From Antarcticirhabdus aurantiaca (GTDB taxonomy: Bacteria > Pseudomonadota > Alphaproteobacteria > Rhizobiales > Rhizobiaceae): DNA of 64,000 bases. How positions within the stretch are numbered: the stretch's first letter is position 1; each line of letters begins with the position of its first letter. Under the pieces are notes generated by a model. The model had not been told where the DNA came from. It saw nothing but the letters and a program-made list of their open reading frames with translations, and searched no databases. The position numbers and the translations under genes are program-made. Positions 46,305 to 57,989 of the stretch are shown here, in pieces. The DNA lies in NCBI RefSeq assembly GCF_009765365.1, contig NZ_VTOM01000027.1, positions 20,587 to 84,586 of the forward strand, given 5' to 3'.

Positions 46305-47504
46305 ATGACCGATCCCGCTTCCTCGAAGCCCGTCCGCTTCGGACCCGTGCGCGGCGCCCTGGAGCGCCTGATCGCGCAGGGGAAGATCGAGGCGGATCCC
46401 GCCCAGCGCCGGCTCGCCGACCGCCTGGACGAGCTGGATGCGAGCCTCGGCCGCGCCTCCGTCGCCTCCAAGAAGAGCGCGCTCGGCTGGCTCTTCGGGA
46501 CCCGGCGCGAAGCGCCCGAACCCGTAAAGGGCGTCTACGTCCACGGCGCCGTCGGGCGCGGCAAGACCATGCTGATGGACATGTTCTTTCGCGAAAGCTC
46601 CGTCGCCGCCAAGCGCCGCGTCCATTTCCACGCCTTCATGGGCGAGATCCACGAGCGCATCGCCGCCCACCGCGCGGCGGTGAAGGCGGGCGAGACGAGC
46701 GACGGCGACCCGATCGGGCCGGTGGCCGCCCAGGTCGCGGCCCAGACGCGGCTCCTGTGCTTCGACGAGTTCGCCGTCACCGACATCGCCGACGCGATGA
46801 TCCTCGCGCGCCTGTTCAAGGCGCTGTTCGCCGAAGGCATCGTGCTCGTCGCGACCTCCAACGTCGCTCCGGACGACCTCTACAAGGACGGGCTCAACCG
46901 CGGCCTGTTCCTGCCCTTCGTCGAGCTCCTCAAGGCGCACGTCACCGTGTTCCGCCTGGAAGCGGCGACCGACTACCGCATGACCGACATCGGCCGCGAC
47001 GACCTCTACGTGACGCCGCTCGGGCCGGACGCGGGCGCCCGCATGGACGCGACCTGGGGGGCGCTTCTCGACGGGGCGCGCGAGCGCCCGGCCTCCTTGT
47101 CGGTGCTCGGGCGCCTCGTGCCGGTGCCGCGGGCGGGCAACGGCGCGGCGCGCTTCACCTTCGACGAGCTTCTCGCCAGGCCCCTCGGCGCGCAGGACTA
47201 CCTCGCGCTCGCCGCCCGCTTCCACACGGTGATGGTGGAGGACGTGCCGGTGATGGACCTGTCGCGCCGCAACGAGGCCAAGCGCCTGATCAACCTCGTC
47301 GACGCCTTCTACGACGCCGACCGGCGGCTGGTGCTCTCGGCCGCCGCGCCCGCGGCGGAGCTCTACACCGGACCGACGGGCACGGAGGCCTTCGAGTTCG
47401 CCCGCGCGGTGTCGCGCCTCAACGAGATGGGCACCGAAACCTATCTCGCGCGCAGCGCCCCCGCGCCGGGCGGCTCCGATCAGGCAGTCGCGGCCGGCTC
47501 CTGA
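46305..47504 (+). CDS. zapE: AFG1-like ATPase, cell-division protein ZapE
   Basis: The 399-residue AFG1-like P-loop ATPase has GAVGRGKTM at 81-89 (Walker A) and LCFDEFAVTDIADAMIL (Walker B and sensor). RVHFHAFMGEIHERI and the C-terminal RRNEAKRLINLVDAFYD are family blocks. ZapE in E. coli acts at the division ring under stress; AFG1 in mitochondria helps degrade respiratory subunits. It precedes the TCA genes, as in Brucella and Rhizobium. Confidence 0.93.
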   Translation: MTDPASSKPVRFGPVRGALERLIAQGKIEADPAQRRLADRLDELDASLGRASVASKKSALGWLFGTRREAPEPVKGVYVHGAVGRGKTMLMDMFFRESSVAAKRRVHFHAFMGEIHERIAAHRAAVKAGETSDGDPIGPVAAQVAAQTRLLCFDEFAVTDIADAMILARLFKALFAEGIVLVATSNVAPDDLYKDGLNRGLFLPFVELLKAHVTVFRLEAATDYRMTDIGRDDLYVTPLGPDAGARMDATWGALLDGARERPASLSVLGRLVPVPRAGNGAARFTFDELLARPLGAQDYLALAARFHTVMVEDVPVMDLSRRNEAKRLINLVDAFYDADRRLVLSAAAPAAELYTGPTGTEAFEFARAVSRLNEMGTETYLARSAPAPGGSDQAVAAGS

Positions 47505-48785
<1,281 letters not shown>

Positions 48786-48801
48786 TCCAGTCTGCCGGGG
48801 T

Positions 48802-48821
48802 GGCCGCGGCGTTTCGCGGCC
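48802..48821 (+). terminator. Hairpin between mdh and sucC
   Basis: GGCCGCG and CGCGGCC pair as a 7-bp stem with loop GCGTTT in the 81-base mdh-sucC gap. No T-run follows, so it may attenuate or stabilise mRNA rather than fully terminate. Confidence 0.35.
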
Positions 48822-48866
48822 CCTCGTCCTCCTGACCCCTTCCGCGACAAGCCGGGAACCCATTCG

Positions 48867-50057
48867 ATGAACATCCACGAGTACCAGGCCAAGGAGCTCC
48901 TCAAGGGCTTCGGCGCACCCGTCGCCAAGGGCGTCGCCATCACCTCGGCCGACGAGGCCGAGGCCGCCGCCCGGCAGCTTCCCGGTCCCCTCTACGTCGT
49001 GAAGAGCCAGATCCACGCCGGCGGCCGCGGCAAGGGCAAGTTCAAGGAGCTCGGCCCCGATGCCAAGGGCGGCGTGCGCCTCGCCAAGTCGGTCGAGGAA
49101 GCCGTCGCCCACGCCAAGGAGATGCTGGGCAACACGCTCGTCACCGCCCAGACGGGCGACGCCGGCAAGCAGGTGAACCGCCTCTACATCGAGGACGGCG
49201 CCGACATCGACCGCGAGCTCTACCTCTCGCTCCTCGTCGACCGCTCGGTCGGCCGCGTCGCCTTCGTCGTCTCGACGGAAGGCGGCATGGACATCGAGGC
49301 CGTCGCCCACGACACGCCCGAGAAGATCGTCACCGTCGCCATCGACCCGCTCACTGGCGTGACGGAGGCCGACGTCGCCAGGATCTCCGACGCCTACGGC
49401 CTCCAGGGCGCGGCGCGCGAGGACGGCAAGAGCCTGTTTCCGGCGCTCTACAAGGCCTTCGTCGAGAAGGATATGAGCCTTCTCGAGGTGAACCCGCTGA
49501 TCGTCATGACGGACGGCCACCTGCGCGTCCTCGACGCCAAGGTTTCCTTCGATGGCAACGCCCTGTTCCGCCACGAGGACGTCAAGGCGCTGCGCGACAC
49601 GACGGAAGAGGACGCCAAGGAGATCGAGGCCTCCAAGTACGACCTCGCCTACGTCGCGCTCGACGGCGACATCGGCTGCATGGTCAACGGCGCGGGCCTC
49701 GCCATGGCGACGATGGACATCATCAAGCTCTACGGCAAGGAGCCGGCGAACTTCCTCGACGTCGGCGGCGGCGCCTCCAAGGAGAAGGTCACCGCGGCCT
49801 TCAAGATCATCACCGCCGATCCGAACGTGAAGGGCATCCTCGTCAACATCTTCGGCGGCATCATGCGCTGCGACGTCATCGCCGAGGGCGTCGTCGCGGC
49901 CGTGAAGGACGTCGGGCTCACCGTCCCGCTCGTCGTGCGCCTCGAGGGCACCAACGTCGAGAAGGGCAAGGCCATCCTCAACGAGAGCGGCCTCGCCATC
50001 ACCGCGGCGGACGACCTCGACGACGCCGCCAAGAAGATCGTCGCGGCGGTCGGCTGA
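48867..50057 (+). CDS. sucC: Succinyl-CoA synthetase beta subunit
   Basis: SucC is the ATP-grasp subunit that, with SucD, converts succinyl-CoA to succinate while making ATP or GTP. The 396-residue protein starts [47 protein letters not shown] and [17 protein letters not shown] are standard. In most relatives sucD follows directly; here a secreted protein gene of 211 codons intervenes. Confidence 0.98.
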   Translation: MNIHEYQAKELLKGFGAPVAKGVAITSADEAEAAARQLPGPLYVVKSQIHAGGRGKGKFKELGPDAKGGVRLAKSVEEAVAHAKEMLGNTLVTAQTGDAGKQVNRLYIEDGADIDRELYLSLLVDRSVGRVAFVVSTEGGMDIEAVAHDTPEKIVTVAIDPLTGVTEADVARISDAYGLQGAAREDGKSLFPALYKAFVEKDMSLLEVNPLIVMTDGHLRVLDAKVSFDGNALFRHEDVKALRDTTEEDAKEIEASKYDLAYVALDGDIGCMVNGAGLAMATMDIIKLYGKEPANFLDVGGGASKEKVTAAFKIITADPNVKGILVNIFGGIMRCDVIAEGVVAAVKDVGLTVPLVVRLEGTNVEKGKAILNESGLAITAADDLDDAAKKIVAAVG

Positions 50058-50189
50058 GAGGAAACGTCGGCATCGTCGCCGCGGCCGAGCGGCTCGAAGC
50101 GGCGGCGGTGCCTTGCGAAGACCTCGCCCCTGGGCAGAGCTGCGGCTCCGTCCGCGTCGTCAACCCTTTCCTGTGAGACCGGACAGACC

Positions 50190-50825
50190 GTGACGAGCGC
50201 CGCTCCCACCAGCACCGTTTCGGCGAGGCTCGCCCGCCTGGGAGCCCTGGTGCTGGGCGCCGGGCTCGCCGCTGCGACGCCGGCCGGTGCCCAGGCGCCC
50301 GCCCACGTCGTCCTGCCGGTCGCCGCGCCGGACGGCGCTCACCCGCTCCTCGCCGACTTCGTCGCGATCTGCTCGCGCGCCATGCTGGATTTTCCGTCCG
50401 CCGTGGCGGAGGCCGGCAAGCGAGGCTGGGCGAGCTCGCCGGCCGAGGGGGGCCTCCTCGAGGAGGCCGCCCTGGCCGCCCTCGGCAGCGTCAGCCTCTC
50501 GAAGGCGCAGGACGACTTCGACTCGCTCTTCCTGCTCGTCAACAAGGTGAACTTCCCCCACCTCACCTCCGCGAGCTGCAATCTGCAGCTGATCGGCGAC
50601 CCGCCGGCCGGCCTGGATACAAGCCCCCTGACCGGCATCGAGGGCGTGCTTCCGGGCCTCCTCAACGGACTGGCCCATCCCCTGATCGGCACCTGGAGCT
50701 TTCTCGACGAGCAGGACCAGGTCGTCACCATGATGTCCGTGCCCCTCGGCGACCAGGGCGTGTCGCTGGTCATGAACCGGTCCGTGCGCGTCGAGCCGCC
50801 GCCTCCACCCAAGCCGGCGCCCTGA
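50190..50825 (+). CDS. Secreted protein of unknown function inserted between sucC and sucD
   Basis: This 211-residue protein matches nothing I can name. A GTG start gives a signal peptide ([22 protein letters not shown]). The mature part contains two cysteines ([19 protein letters not shown]) and ends in a Pro-rich tail ([11 protein letters not shown]). It is in the same direction as the suc genes, 132 bases after sucC and 57 before sucD, so it is probably carried on the same transcript. Its composition matches its neighbours and shows no sign of recent transfer. Confidence 0.65.
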   Translation: MTSAAPTSTVSARLARLGALVLGAGLAAATPAGAQAPAHVVLPVAAPDGAHPLLADFVAICSRAMLDFPSAVAEAGKRGWASSPAEGGLLEEAALAALGSVSLSKAQDDFDSLFLLVNKVNFPHLTSASCNLQLIGDPPAGLDTSPLTGIEGVLPGLLNGLAHPLIGTWSFLDEQDQVVTMMSVPLGDQGVSLVMNRSVRVEPPPPPKPAP

Positions 50826-50882
50826 AGCGCCCCGTTCCTGATAGAAGCGCCTGCTCAAGGCCGAAACCCGAAGGACTGAAGC

Positions 50883-51785
50883 GTGTCCATCCTCGTCGAC
50901 AAGAACACCAAGATCATCGTGCAGGGCCTGACCGGCAAGACCGGCACCTTCCACACCGAGCAGGCGCTGCGCTACCACGGCACGCAGATGGTCGCCGGCG
51001 TCCACCCGAAGAAGGGCGGCGAGAGCTGGACGGGCTCGGAAGGCGAGACGCTGCCGATCTTCGCCTCCGTCGCCGAGGCCAAGGAGGCGACCGGCGCCGA
51101 CGCGTCCGTCGTCTACGTGCCGCCGGCGGGCGCGGCCGCCGCGATCATCGAAGCGATCGAGGCCGAGATCCCCTTCATCGTCTGCATCACCGAAGGCATC
51201 CCGGTCTCGGACATGGTGACGGTCAAGGCGCGCCTGGAGACGTCCAAGTCGCGGCTGCTGGGACCCAACTGCCCCGGCATCCTGACGCCGAACGAGTGCA
51301 AGATCGGCATCATGCCCGGCAACATCTTCAAGAAGGGCAATGTCGGCATCGTATCGCGCTCGGGAACGCTTACATACGAGGCGGTCTTCCAGACCACCAA
51401 TGCCGGCCTCGGCCAGTCCACGGCCGTCGGCATCGGCGGCGATCCGGTGAAGGGCACCGAGTTCATCGACGTGCTCGAGCTGTTCCTCGCCGACGACGAG
51501 ACGCAGTCGATCATCATGATCGGCGAGATCGGCGGCTCGGCCGAAGAGGACGCGGCGCAGTTCCTCCTCGACGAGGCCAAGCGCGGCCGCAAGAAGCCGA
51601 TGGCCGGCTTCATCGCCGGGCGTACCGCCCCGAAGGGCCGCACCATGGGCCATGCCGGCGCGGTGGTCTCGGGCGGCAAGGGCAATGCGGAGTCGAAGAT
51701 CGCGGCGATGGAGCGGGCCGGCATCCGCGTCTCGCCGAGCCCGGCCCGCCTCGGCACGACGCTGCTCGAGGTGCTGAAGGGCTGA
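50883..51785 (+). CDS. sucD: Succinyl-CoA synthetase alpha subunit
   Basis: SucD binds CoA and carries the phosphohistidine. The 300-residue protein starts at a GTG ([20 protein letters not shown] follows). [20 protein letters not shown] and [15 protein letters not shown] are conserved. His257 in [11 protein letters not shown] is the phosphorylated residue. It is 227 bases upstream of sucA. Confidence 0.98.
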   Translation: MSILVDKNTKIIVQGLTGKTGTFHTEQALRYHGTQMVAGVHPKKGGESWTGSEGETLPIFASVAEAKEATGADASVVYVPPAGAAAAIIEAIEAEIPFIVCITEGIPVSDMVTVKARLETSKSRLLGPNCPGILTPNECKIGIMPGNIFKKGNVGIVSRSGTLTYEAVFQTTNAGLGQSTAVGIGGDPVKGTEFIDVLELFLADDETQSIIMIGEIGGSAEEDAAQFLLDEAKRGRKKPMAGFIAGRTAPKGRTMGHAGAVVSGGKGNAESKIAAMERAGIRVSPSPARLGTTLLEVLKG

Positions 51786-52012
51786 GGCCTCCGGCGAGGC
51801 CCGCCGACGCTCCGAGGCGGCAGGCGCTTCGGCCTCGTCCGCCCGCCGCAAGCTTCGCGTGTCAATGACGCGCGCGAGGCTCGGGCGGATACCCCGCGCG
51901 AATGCGGGCCTACGTGTTTGAGTATGAGCGGGCGCGGCGGCTTCTTGAAGAGCCGCGCGCCCAAACGGAACGATCCAGGGAGACGGCCCCCTTGTCCGGG
52001 CCGCGAGAAACC

Positions 52013-55000
52013 ATGTCACGCAGTCCGGCGAACGACACCTTCGCGCAGACCTCCTTCCTGTACGGCGGCAATGCCGACTACATCGAGGAGCTGGCGGCGC
52101 GCTACGAGGCCGACCCGTCCTCCGTGTCGGAGGAGTGGCGGTCCTTCTTCGGCGCGCTGGGCGACGACAAGGCCACGGTGGTCAAGAACGCCGAAGGCGC
52201 CTCCTGGCAGCGCGCCAACTGGCCGATCGCGGCCAACGGCGAGCTCGTCTCGGCCCTCGACGGCAACTGGCCCGAGGCCGAGAAGCGCATCGAGGCCAAG
52301 GTCAAGGACAAGGCGGCGCAGGCCGGCGCGGCGATCGACCCGAAGGCGGTGACGCAGGCCGCGCGCGACAGCGTGCGCGCCCTCATGCTGATCCGCGCCT
52401 ACCGCGTGCGCGGCCACCTCCACGCCAAGCTCGACCCGCTCGGCCTCGCCAAGGCCGCGGACGAGGACTACAACGAGCTTTCCCCGGAGAACTACGGCTT
52501 CACCGCCGCCGACTACGACCGCCCGATCTTCATCGACAACGTCCTCGGCGTCGAGTTCGCCAGCATCCGCCAGATGGTGGACATCCTGGAGCGGACCTAC
52601 TGCTCGACGGTCGGCGTCGAGTTCATGCACATCTCGAACCCTGAAGAGAAGCGCTGGATCCAGGAGCGCATCGAGGGGCCGGACAAGGGCGTCGCCTTCA
52701 CCGACCAGGGCAAGCGCGCGATCCTCAACAAGCTGATCGAGGCGGAAGGCTTCGAGAAGTTCCTCGACGTCAAGTACAAGGGCACCAAGCGCTTCGGCCT
52801 CGACGGCGGCGAGGCGCTGATCCCGGCGCTCGAGCAGATCATCAAGCGCGGCGGCCAGCTCGGCCTCACCGAGATCATCCTCGGCATGGCCCATCGCGGC
52901 CGCCTCAACGTCCTGTCCCAAGTCATGGGCAAGCCGCACCGGGCGATCTTCAACGAGTTCAAGGGCGGGTCCTTCCAGCCCGAGGACGTCGAGGGTTCGG
53001 GTGACGTCAAGTACCATCTCGGCGCCTCGGCCGATCGCGAGTTCGACGACAACAAGGTCCACCTGTCGCTGACCGCCAACCCCTCGCACCTCGAGATCGT
53101 CAATCCCGTGGTGCTCGGAAAGGCGCGCGCCAAGCAGGACCAGATCGCCGGGCGCACCCGCACCGAGATCGTGCCGCTGGAAACCCGCGCCCAGGTGCTG
53201 CCGCTGCTGATCCACGGCGACGCGGCCTTCGCCGGCCAGGGCGTCGTCGCCGAGTGCTTCGGCCTGTCGGGGCTTCGCGGCCACCGCACCGGCGGCTCGA
53301 TCCACTTCATCATCAACAACCAGATCGGCTTCACGACCAATCCGCGCCTGTCGCGCTCCTCGCCCTATCCGTCCGACGTCGCCAAGATGGTCGAGGCGCC
53401 GATCTTCCACGTCAACGGCGACGATCCGGAAGCCGTGGTCTTCGCGGCCAAGGTCGCGATCGAGTACCGGATGCTGTTCAAGAAGCCGGTCGTGATCGAC
53501 ATGTTCTGCTACCGCCGCTTCGGCCACAACGAGGGCGACGAGCCGGGCTTCACGCAGCCCATCATGTACAAGACCATCCGCGGCCACGAGACGACGCTGG
53601 AGCTCTACTCCAAGAAGCTCGTTTCCGCCGGCACGCTCTCCCAGGCCGAGATCGACGAGCGCCGCGCCGAATGGCGCCGCCACCTCGACGGCGAGTTCGA
53701 GGCCGGGGGCAGCTACCACCCCAACAAGGCCGACTGGCTGGACGGCGCCTGGACGGGCCTGCGCCGCGCCGAGACCGCCGACGAGCCGCGCCGCGGCATC
53801 ACCGGCGTGCCGATCAAGACCCTGCGCGAGATCGGGCAGAAGCTCACCCGCGTGCCGGAGGGCTTCAACCTCCACAAGACCATCGGCCGCTTCATGGACG
53901 CGCGCGCCAAGGCGATCGAGTCCGGCGAGAACATCGACTGGGCGACCGGCGAGGCGCTGGCCTTCGGCACGCTGCTGACGGAAGGCCACCCGGTGCGCCT
54001 GTCGGGCCAGGACGTCGAGCGCGGCACCTTCTCCCAGCGCCACTCGGTCGTCTACGACCAGGAGGACGAGACGCGCTACGTGCCGCTGCAGAACCTCGCC
54101 AAGGGGCAGGCGGCCTACGACGTCATCAACTCCATGCTCTCGGAAGAAGCGGTGCTCGGCTACGAGTACGGCTATTCCCTCGCGGAGCCGCACGCGCTGA
54201 CCCTCTGGGAAGCGCAGTTCGGCGACTTCGTGAACGGCGCGCAGGTCGTCATCGACCAGTTCATCTCGTCGGGCGAGAAGAAGTGGCTGCGCATGTCCGG
54301 CCTCGTGATGCTCCTGCCGCACGGCTACGAGGGGCAGGGGCCCGAGCACTCCTCCGCGAGGCTGGAGCGCTTCCTCCAGCTCTGCGCGGAGGACAACATG
54401 CAGGTCGCCAACATCACGACGCCGGCGAACTACTTCCATGCCCTTCGCCGGCAGCTGAAGCGCGACTTCCGCAAGCCGCTGATCCTGATGACCCCGAAGT
54501 CGCTGCTGCGTCACAAGCGGGCGGTCTCGCAGCTCTCGGAGATGACCGGCGACACGAGCTTCCACCGCCTCCTGTGGGACGATGCGGAGCGCAACAAGGA
54601 CGCGAGCGGCATCAAGCTCGTCAAGGACGACAAGATCCGCCGCGTCGTGATGTGCACGGGCAAGGTCTATTACGACCTCTTCGAGGAGCGCGAGAAGCGG
54701 GGGATCGACGACGTCTACCTCCTGCGCCTCGAGCAGCTCTACCCGTTCCCGGCCAAGGCGCTGATCAACGAGCTCTCGCGCTTCAAGGGCGCCGAGATGG
54801 TGTGGTGCCAGGAGGAGCCCAAGAACATGGGCGCCTGGAGCTTCATCGATCCCTATCTCGAATGGGTGCTCGACCATATCGGCGCCGAGAAGAAGCGCGT
54901 GCGCTATGCCGGGCGCCAGGCGGCGGCCTCGCCGGCCGCGGGCACCATGTCCAAGCACCTCGCCCAGCTCTCCGCCTTCCTGGAAGACGCGCTCGGCTGA
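52013..55000 (+). CDS. sucA: 2-oxoglutarate dehydrogenase E1 component
   Basis: E1 decarboxylates 2-oxoglutarate with thiamine diphosphate and transfers the succinyl group to E2. The 995-residue protein has the N-terminal YGGNADYIEELAARYEADP, GMAHRGRLNVLSQVMGKP, the ThDP-binding HGDAAFAGQGVVAECF region and FLQLCAEDNMQVANITTPAN. The frame extends 37 codons upstream of ATG 52013, but MSRSPANDTFAQTSFLYGG is the usual start. A 145-base gap with a hairpin separates it from sucB. Confidence 0.98.
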   Translation: MSRSPANDTFAQTSFLYGGNADYIEELAARYEADPSSVSEEWRSFFGALGDDKATVVKNAEGASWQRANWPIAANGELVSALDGNWPEAEKRIEAKVKDKAAQAGAAIDPKAVTQAARDSVRALMLIRAYRVRGHLHAKLDPLGLAKAADEDYNELSPENYGFTAADYDRPIFIDNVLGVEFASIRQMVDILERTYCSTVGVEFMHISNPEEKRWIQERIEGPDKGVAFTDQGKRAILNKLIEAEGFEKFLDVKYKGTKRFGLDGGEALIPALEQIIKRGGQLGLTEIILGMAHRGRLNVLSQVMGKPHRAIFNEFKGGSFQPEDVEGSGDVKYHLGASADREFDDNKVHLSLTANPSHLEIVNPVVLGKARAKQDQIAGRTRTEIVPLETRAQVLPLLIHGDAAFAGQGVVAECFGLSGLRGHRTGGSIHFIINNQIGFTTNPRLSRSSPYPSDVAKMVEAPIFHVNGDDPEAVVFAAKVAIEYRMLFKKPVVIDMFCYRRFGHNEGDEPGFTQPIMYKTIRGHETTLELYSKKLVSAGTLSQAEIDERRAEWRRHLDGEFEAGGSYHPNKADWLDGAWTGLRRAETADEPRRGITGVPIKTLREIGQKLTRVPEGFNLHKTIGRFMDARAKAIESGENIDWATGEALAFGTLLTEGHPVRLSGQDVERGTFSQRHSVVYDQEDETRYVPLQNLAKGQAAYDVINSMLSEEAVLGYEYGYSLAEPHALTLWEAQFGDFVNGAQVVIDQFISSGEKKWLRMSGLVMLLPHGYEGQGPEHSSARLERFLQLCAEDNMQVANITTPANYFHALRRQLKRDFRKPLILMTPKSLLRHKRAVSQLSEMTGDTSFHRLLWDDAERNKDASGIKLVKDDKIRRVVMCTGKVYYDLFEEREKRGIDDVYLLRLEQLYPFPAKALINELSRFKGAEMVWCQEEPKNMGAWSFIDPYLEWVLDHIGAEKKRVRYAGRQAAASPAAGTMSKHLAQLSAFLEDALG

Positions 55001-55017
55001 CATGCGAGACCGGTCCG

Positions 55018-55045
55018 GGGCAAGATGCCCGGGCCAGTCTTGCCC
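55018..55045 (+). terminator. Hairpin in the sucA-sucB spacer
   Basis: GGGCAAGA pairs with TCTTGCCC (8 bp, 12-base loop that is itself GC-rich). No T-run follows. It could set the E1:E2 expression ratio, but that is a guess. Confidence 0.35.
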
Positions 55046-55145
55046 GCCCAGACCACCCCACCGCCGCCCCGCGGAGCCGAGCGCCTGACGCGCCGCCCCG
55101 AGGACACCGAACCAGAAGACTATCGACGAGGAGACGGTCAGACCC

Positions 55146-56441
55146 ATGGCCACCGAAATCAAGGTCCCCACGCTCGGGGAAAGCGTCACCGAGGCCACGA
55201 TCGGCCAGTGGTTCAAGAAGCCGGGCGACCGGGTCGAGGCGGACGAGACCATCGCCGAGCTCGAGACCGACAAGGTGACCGTGGAAGTGCCCGCGCCCGC
55301 CGCCGGCGTGCTGCAGGAGATCGTCGTCAAGGAAGGCGAGACCGTCGAGGTCGGCGCGCTGATCGGCGTGATCGGCGAGGGTGAGGGAAGCGGTGCCGCC
55401 AAGCCCGCGGCCGCCGCCCCCGCGCCCGCCAAGGCCGAGCCGGCGGCCGCCGCGGCCGCCGCGCCGAAGAGCGACTACGGCTCGGCCGGCGCTTCGCCCG
55501 CGCCGCAGGCCGCGCCCGCTGGCGCCTCCAACGGCTCGGCCGGCGGCTCGATGCCCGCCGCCCCGTCGGCGCAGAAGCTGATGGCCGACAACAACGTGTC
55601 GGACGTCGAGGGCACCGGCAAGCGCGGCCAGGTGCTGAAGGGCGACGTCCTCGCCGCGATCGCCCGCGGTGCGCCCTCGTCCACGCCCGAGAAGCCGGCG
55701 ATCCCCGCCGCCGCCCGCGCGCCGTCCAGCGGCGACGACGCGGCGCGCGAGGAGCGGGTCAAGATGACCCGCCTGCGCCAGACCATCGCCAAGCGGCTGA
55801 AGGACGCGCAGAACACCGCCGCCATGCTCACCACCTTCAACGAGGTGGACATGACGGCCGTGATGGCGCTGCGCAACCGCTACAAGGACGTCTTCGAGAA
55901 GAAGCACGGCGTGAAGCTCGGCTTCATGGGCTTCTTCACCAAGGCGGTGACGCACGCCCTGAAGGAGATCCCGGCGGTCAATGCCGAGATCGACGGCAAC
56001 GAGCTGATCTACAAGAACTACTGCCACGTCGGCATGGCGGTCGGCACCGACAAGGGCCTCGTCGTGCCCGTCGTGCGCGACGCCGACCAGCTCTCGATCG
56101 CCGGCATCGAGAAGGAGCTCGGGCGCCTCGCCAAGGCCGCACGCGACGGTTCGCTGTCGATGTCGGACATGCAGGGCGGCACCTTCACGATCACCAATGG
56201 CGGCGTCTACGGCTCCTTGATGTCGACGCCGATCCTGAACGCGCCGCAGTCGGGCATCCTCGGCATGCACAAGATCCAGGAGCGGCCGATGGTGATCGGG
56301 GGCAAGATCGAGATCCGCCCGATGATGTACCTCGCGCTCTCCTACGATCACCGGATCGTCGACGGCAAGGAAGCCGTGACCTTCCTCGTGCGCGTCAAGG
56401 AAAGCCTGGAAGACCCGGAGCGCCTCGTTCTCGACCTGTAA
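55146..56441 (+). CDS. sucB: 2-oxoglutarate dehydrogenase E2 component (dihydrolipoyl succinyltransferase)
   Basis: The 431-residue E2 has one lipoyl domain (Lys43 in [11 protein letters not shown]), an Ala/Pro linker, an E1/E3-binding domain ([19 protein letters not shown]) and the catalytic domain. The active-site histidine is His402 in [12 protein letters not shown]. The linker is long and alanine-rich, as usual. It forms one complex with SucA and an E3, probably the LpdA encoded 2.7 kb downstream. Confidence 0.98.
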   Translation: MATEIKVPTLGESVTEATIGQWFKKPGDRVEADETIAELETDKVTVEVPAPAAGVLQEIVVKEGETVEVGALIGVIGEGEGSGAAKPAAAAPAPAKAEPAAAAAAAPKSDYGSAGASPAPQAAPAGASNGSAGGSMPAAPSAQKLMADNNVSDVEGTGKRGQVLKGDVLAAIARGAPSSTPEKPAIPAAARAPSSGDDAAREERVKMTRLRQTIAKRLKDAQNTAAMLTTFNEVDMTAVMALRNRYKDVFEKKHGVKLGFMGFFTKAVTHALKEIPAVNAEIDGNELIYKNYCHVGMAVGTDKGLVVPVVRDADQLSIAGIEKELGRLAKAARDGSLSMSDMQGGTFTITNGGVYGSLMSTPILNAPQSGILGMHKIQERPMVIGGKIEIRPMMYLALSYDHRIVDGKEAVTFLVRVKESLEDPERLVLDL

Positions 56442-56492
56442 GAGGACGGAAAGCGCCGGGACACGAAGCCGGTTTCAAGGGGGAGGCAGTTC

Positions 56493-57989
56493 ATGACCAT
56501 GCTCGACGCCTCCCTCGTCCGGCCGTTCCGGCGCACCCTGCTTCGCGGCGCCTCGGCTCTCGCAGGGGCGCTGCTCCTGACCGGCGGCACGCCCCGCGCC
56601 GCCGGTCAGGAGCCGCCGGAGCGGCCGTCCGGCCTCGTCCTGTCGGCGCTCGAATTGACGGGCCTCGGCGAAGCGGAGCTCGCGGCGCTTGGTGTCCGGC
56701 GCCACGCCGTCGCCGCGCTCGAATGCCCGAGCGGCCGGCTTCTCGCCGGCGAAGCGGCCTCCGAGCTGTCAAACGCCCTCCTCTTCGCGCGGCGGGTCCC
56801 GCCCGGCCGCTACACCGCCTTTGCCTATGAAGAGCCGGACACTCACGGCTTCGAGGACCGAGCCTGTCTCGCCGAGCTGCGAATCTCGGATGCGCCGGTC
56901 CTGCGCTGGGAACTCGCCACCTTCGATGCGCCGGATGTCTCAGGCGCGAGCGCGGCACCCGTCGCCAGCCTCAAGGCCGCTGGGTCTCCGGTCGGCCTCT
57001 GCGACGCCGCTGTGCGCTCCGCCTTCGGCTTTGCCGGCTTCGTCGGGATCCTGGCCAGCGCCTCGCCGGTTTCGAAGCAGCTTTCAAAGGCCACGGCCGA
57101 TATCGAGGTCGTGCGGGAGCTGCGCTTCTCCTTCGCGCCGGACGTCAACCTCGCTTTGTTCAATCCGCCGTCCCTGTATCGGGAAGCCTTCGCCTCCTAT
57201 TGGGGCCTCGACGCCGAAGGCCGCCCGGCGCGCCTCGTGATCGATCTCGGCGCTTCCGACGGATCGGGCGCGAACCGGCGGCTCCACGCGGGCGCGGAGC
57301 CGGGCGTTCCGACCGGCGCCACCCTTTCGGCCCTGCGCCGCACCGACCTTTCCGACGCCGATCTCGCCGCGCGCCGCATCGAGCGCCGTTCGGTCTCGCA
57401 GCTCGCCTGCCCGACCGGCCGCATCGTCGCCTGCGATCCCCTGGTCGGCCTCGGCGACCACCCGCCCCTCGCCCGCAGCGTCCCGACCGGCCGGCACCCG
57501 GTGCGCGTCTACATCGACCTCGACAACGACTGGGGCGAGCGCGTCGGCCTCGCCGAGCTGCGCCTGTCCGAAACGCCCGTCGCGCGCTGGCAGATCGCGC
57601 TGACCGACGAGTCCATCATTCCGGAGATGGTCGGCGACATGATCTCCGGCTACGGCGTTGACGCCGGCACCGGCTGCTTCTGCGACGAGGCCGCGCAGAA
57701 GGCGCTGGCAGACCACGAAGACGCGCGCATGAACGCCGGCGAGACCAGCTACGGCGAGACGACCCTCCTCGACGCTGCCCTCGCCATGGAGCCGGCCGCC
57801 GACCACCGCTTCGCCTTCGCGGACGACCTCAACGTCGCTCTCTTCCATTCCGGCTTCGGCGACGGCTACTACGCATCCTATTGGGGCTTCGACGCGAGCG
57901 GCGAGCCCGCCCGCCTCGTCACCAGCTTCGGCGTCTTCGAGGAAGCCGACGCACGCCCGCGCATCGCCGACAAGGAGCCGAAGCAGTGA
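56493..57989 (+). CDS. Exported protein with two tandem DUF4241-like repeats
   Basis: This 498-residue protein has a likely Tat signal (RRTLLRG, then a hydrophobic stretch). Two homologous halves follow. Half 1 (about 46-262) has LSALELTGLGEAELAALGV and AFASYWGLDAEGRPARLVID. Half 2 (about 275-485) has LSALRRTDLSDADLAARRI, GYGVDAGTGCFCDEA and YASYWGFDASGEPARLVTS. The GYGVDAGTGCF block marks DUF4241, whose function is unknown; half 1 has lost it (SPVGLCDAA instead). GGGAGG lies six bases before ATG 56493. The stop overlaps the LysE gene. Confidence 0.7.
   Translation: MTMLDASLVRPFRRTLLRGASALAGALLLTGGTPRAAGQEPPERPSGLVLSALELTGLGEAELAALGVRRHAVAALECPSGRLLAGEAASELSNALLFARRVPPGRYTAFAYEEPDTHGFEDRACLAELRISDAPVLRWELATFDAPDVSGASAAPVASLKAAGSPVGLCDAAVRSAFGFAGFVGILASASPVSKQLSKATADIEVVRELRFSFAPDVNLALFNPPSLYREAFASYWGLDAEGRPARLVIDLGASDGSGANRRLHAGAEPGVPTGATLSALRRTDLSDADLAARRIERRSVSQLACPTGRIVACDPLVGLGDHPPLARSVPTGRHPVRVYIDLDNDWGERVGLAELRLSETPVARWQIALTDESIIPEMVGDMISGYGVDAGTGCFCDEAAQKALADHEDARMNAGETSYGETTLLDAALAMEPAADHRFAFADDLNVALFHSGFGDGYYASYWGFDASGEPARLVTSFGVFEEADARPRIADKEPKQ

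Noticed and set aside
52016..55432. 1138-codon minus-strand frame over sucA and the sucB start
   Set aside because: Composition is that of an antisense shadow; SucA is certain on the plus strand.
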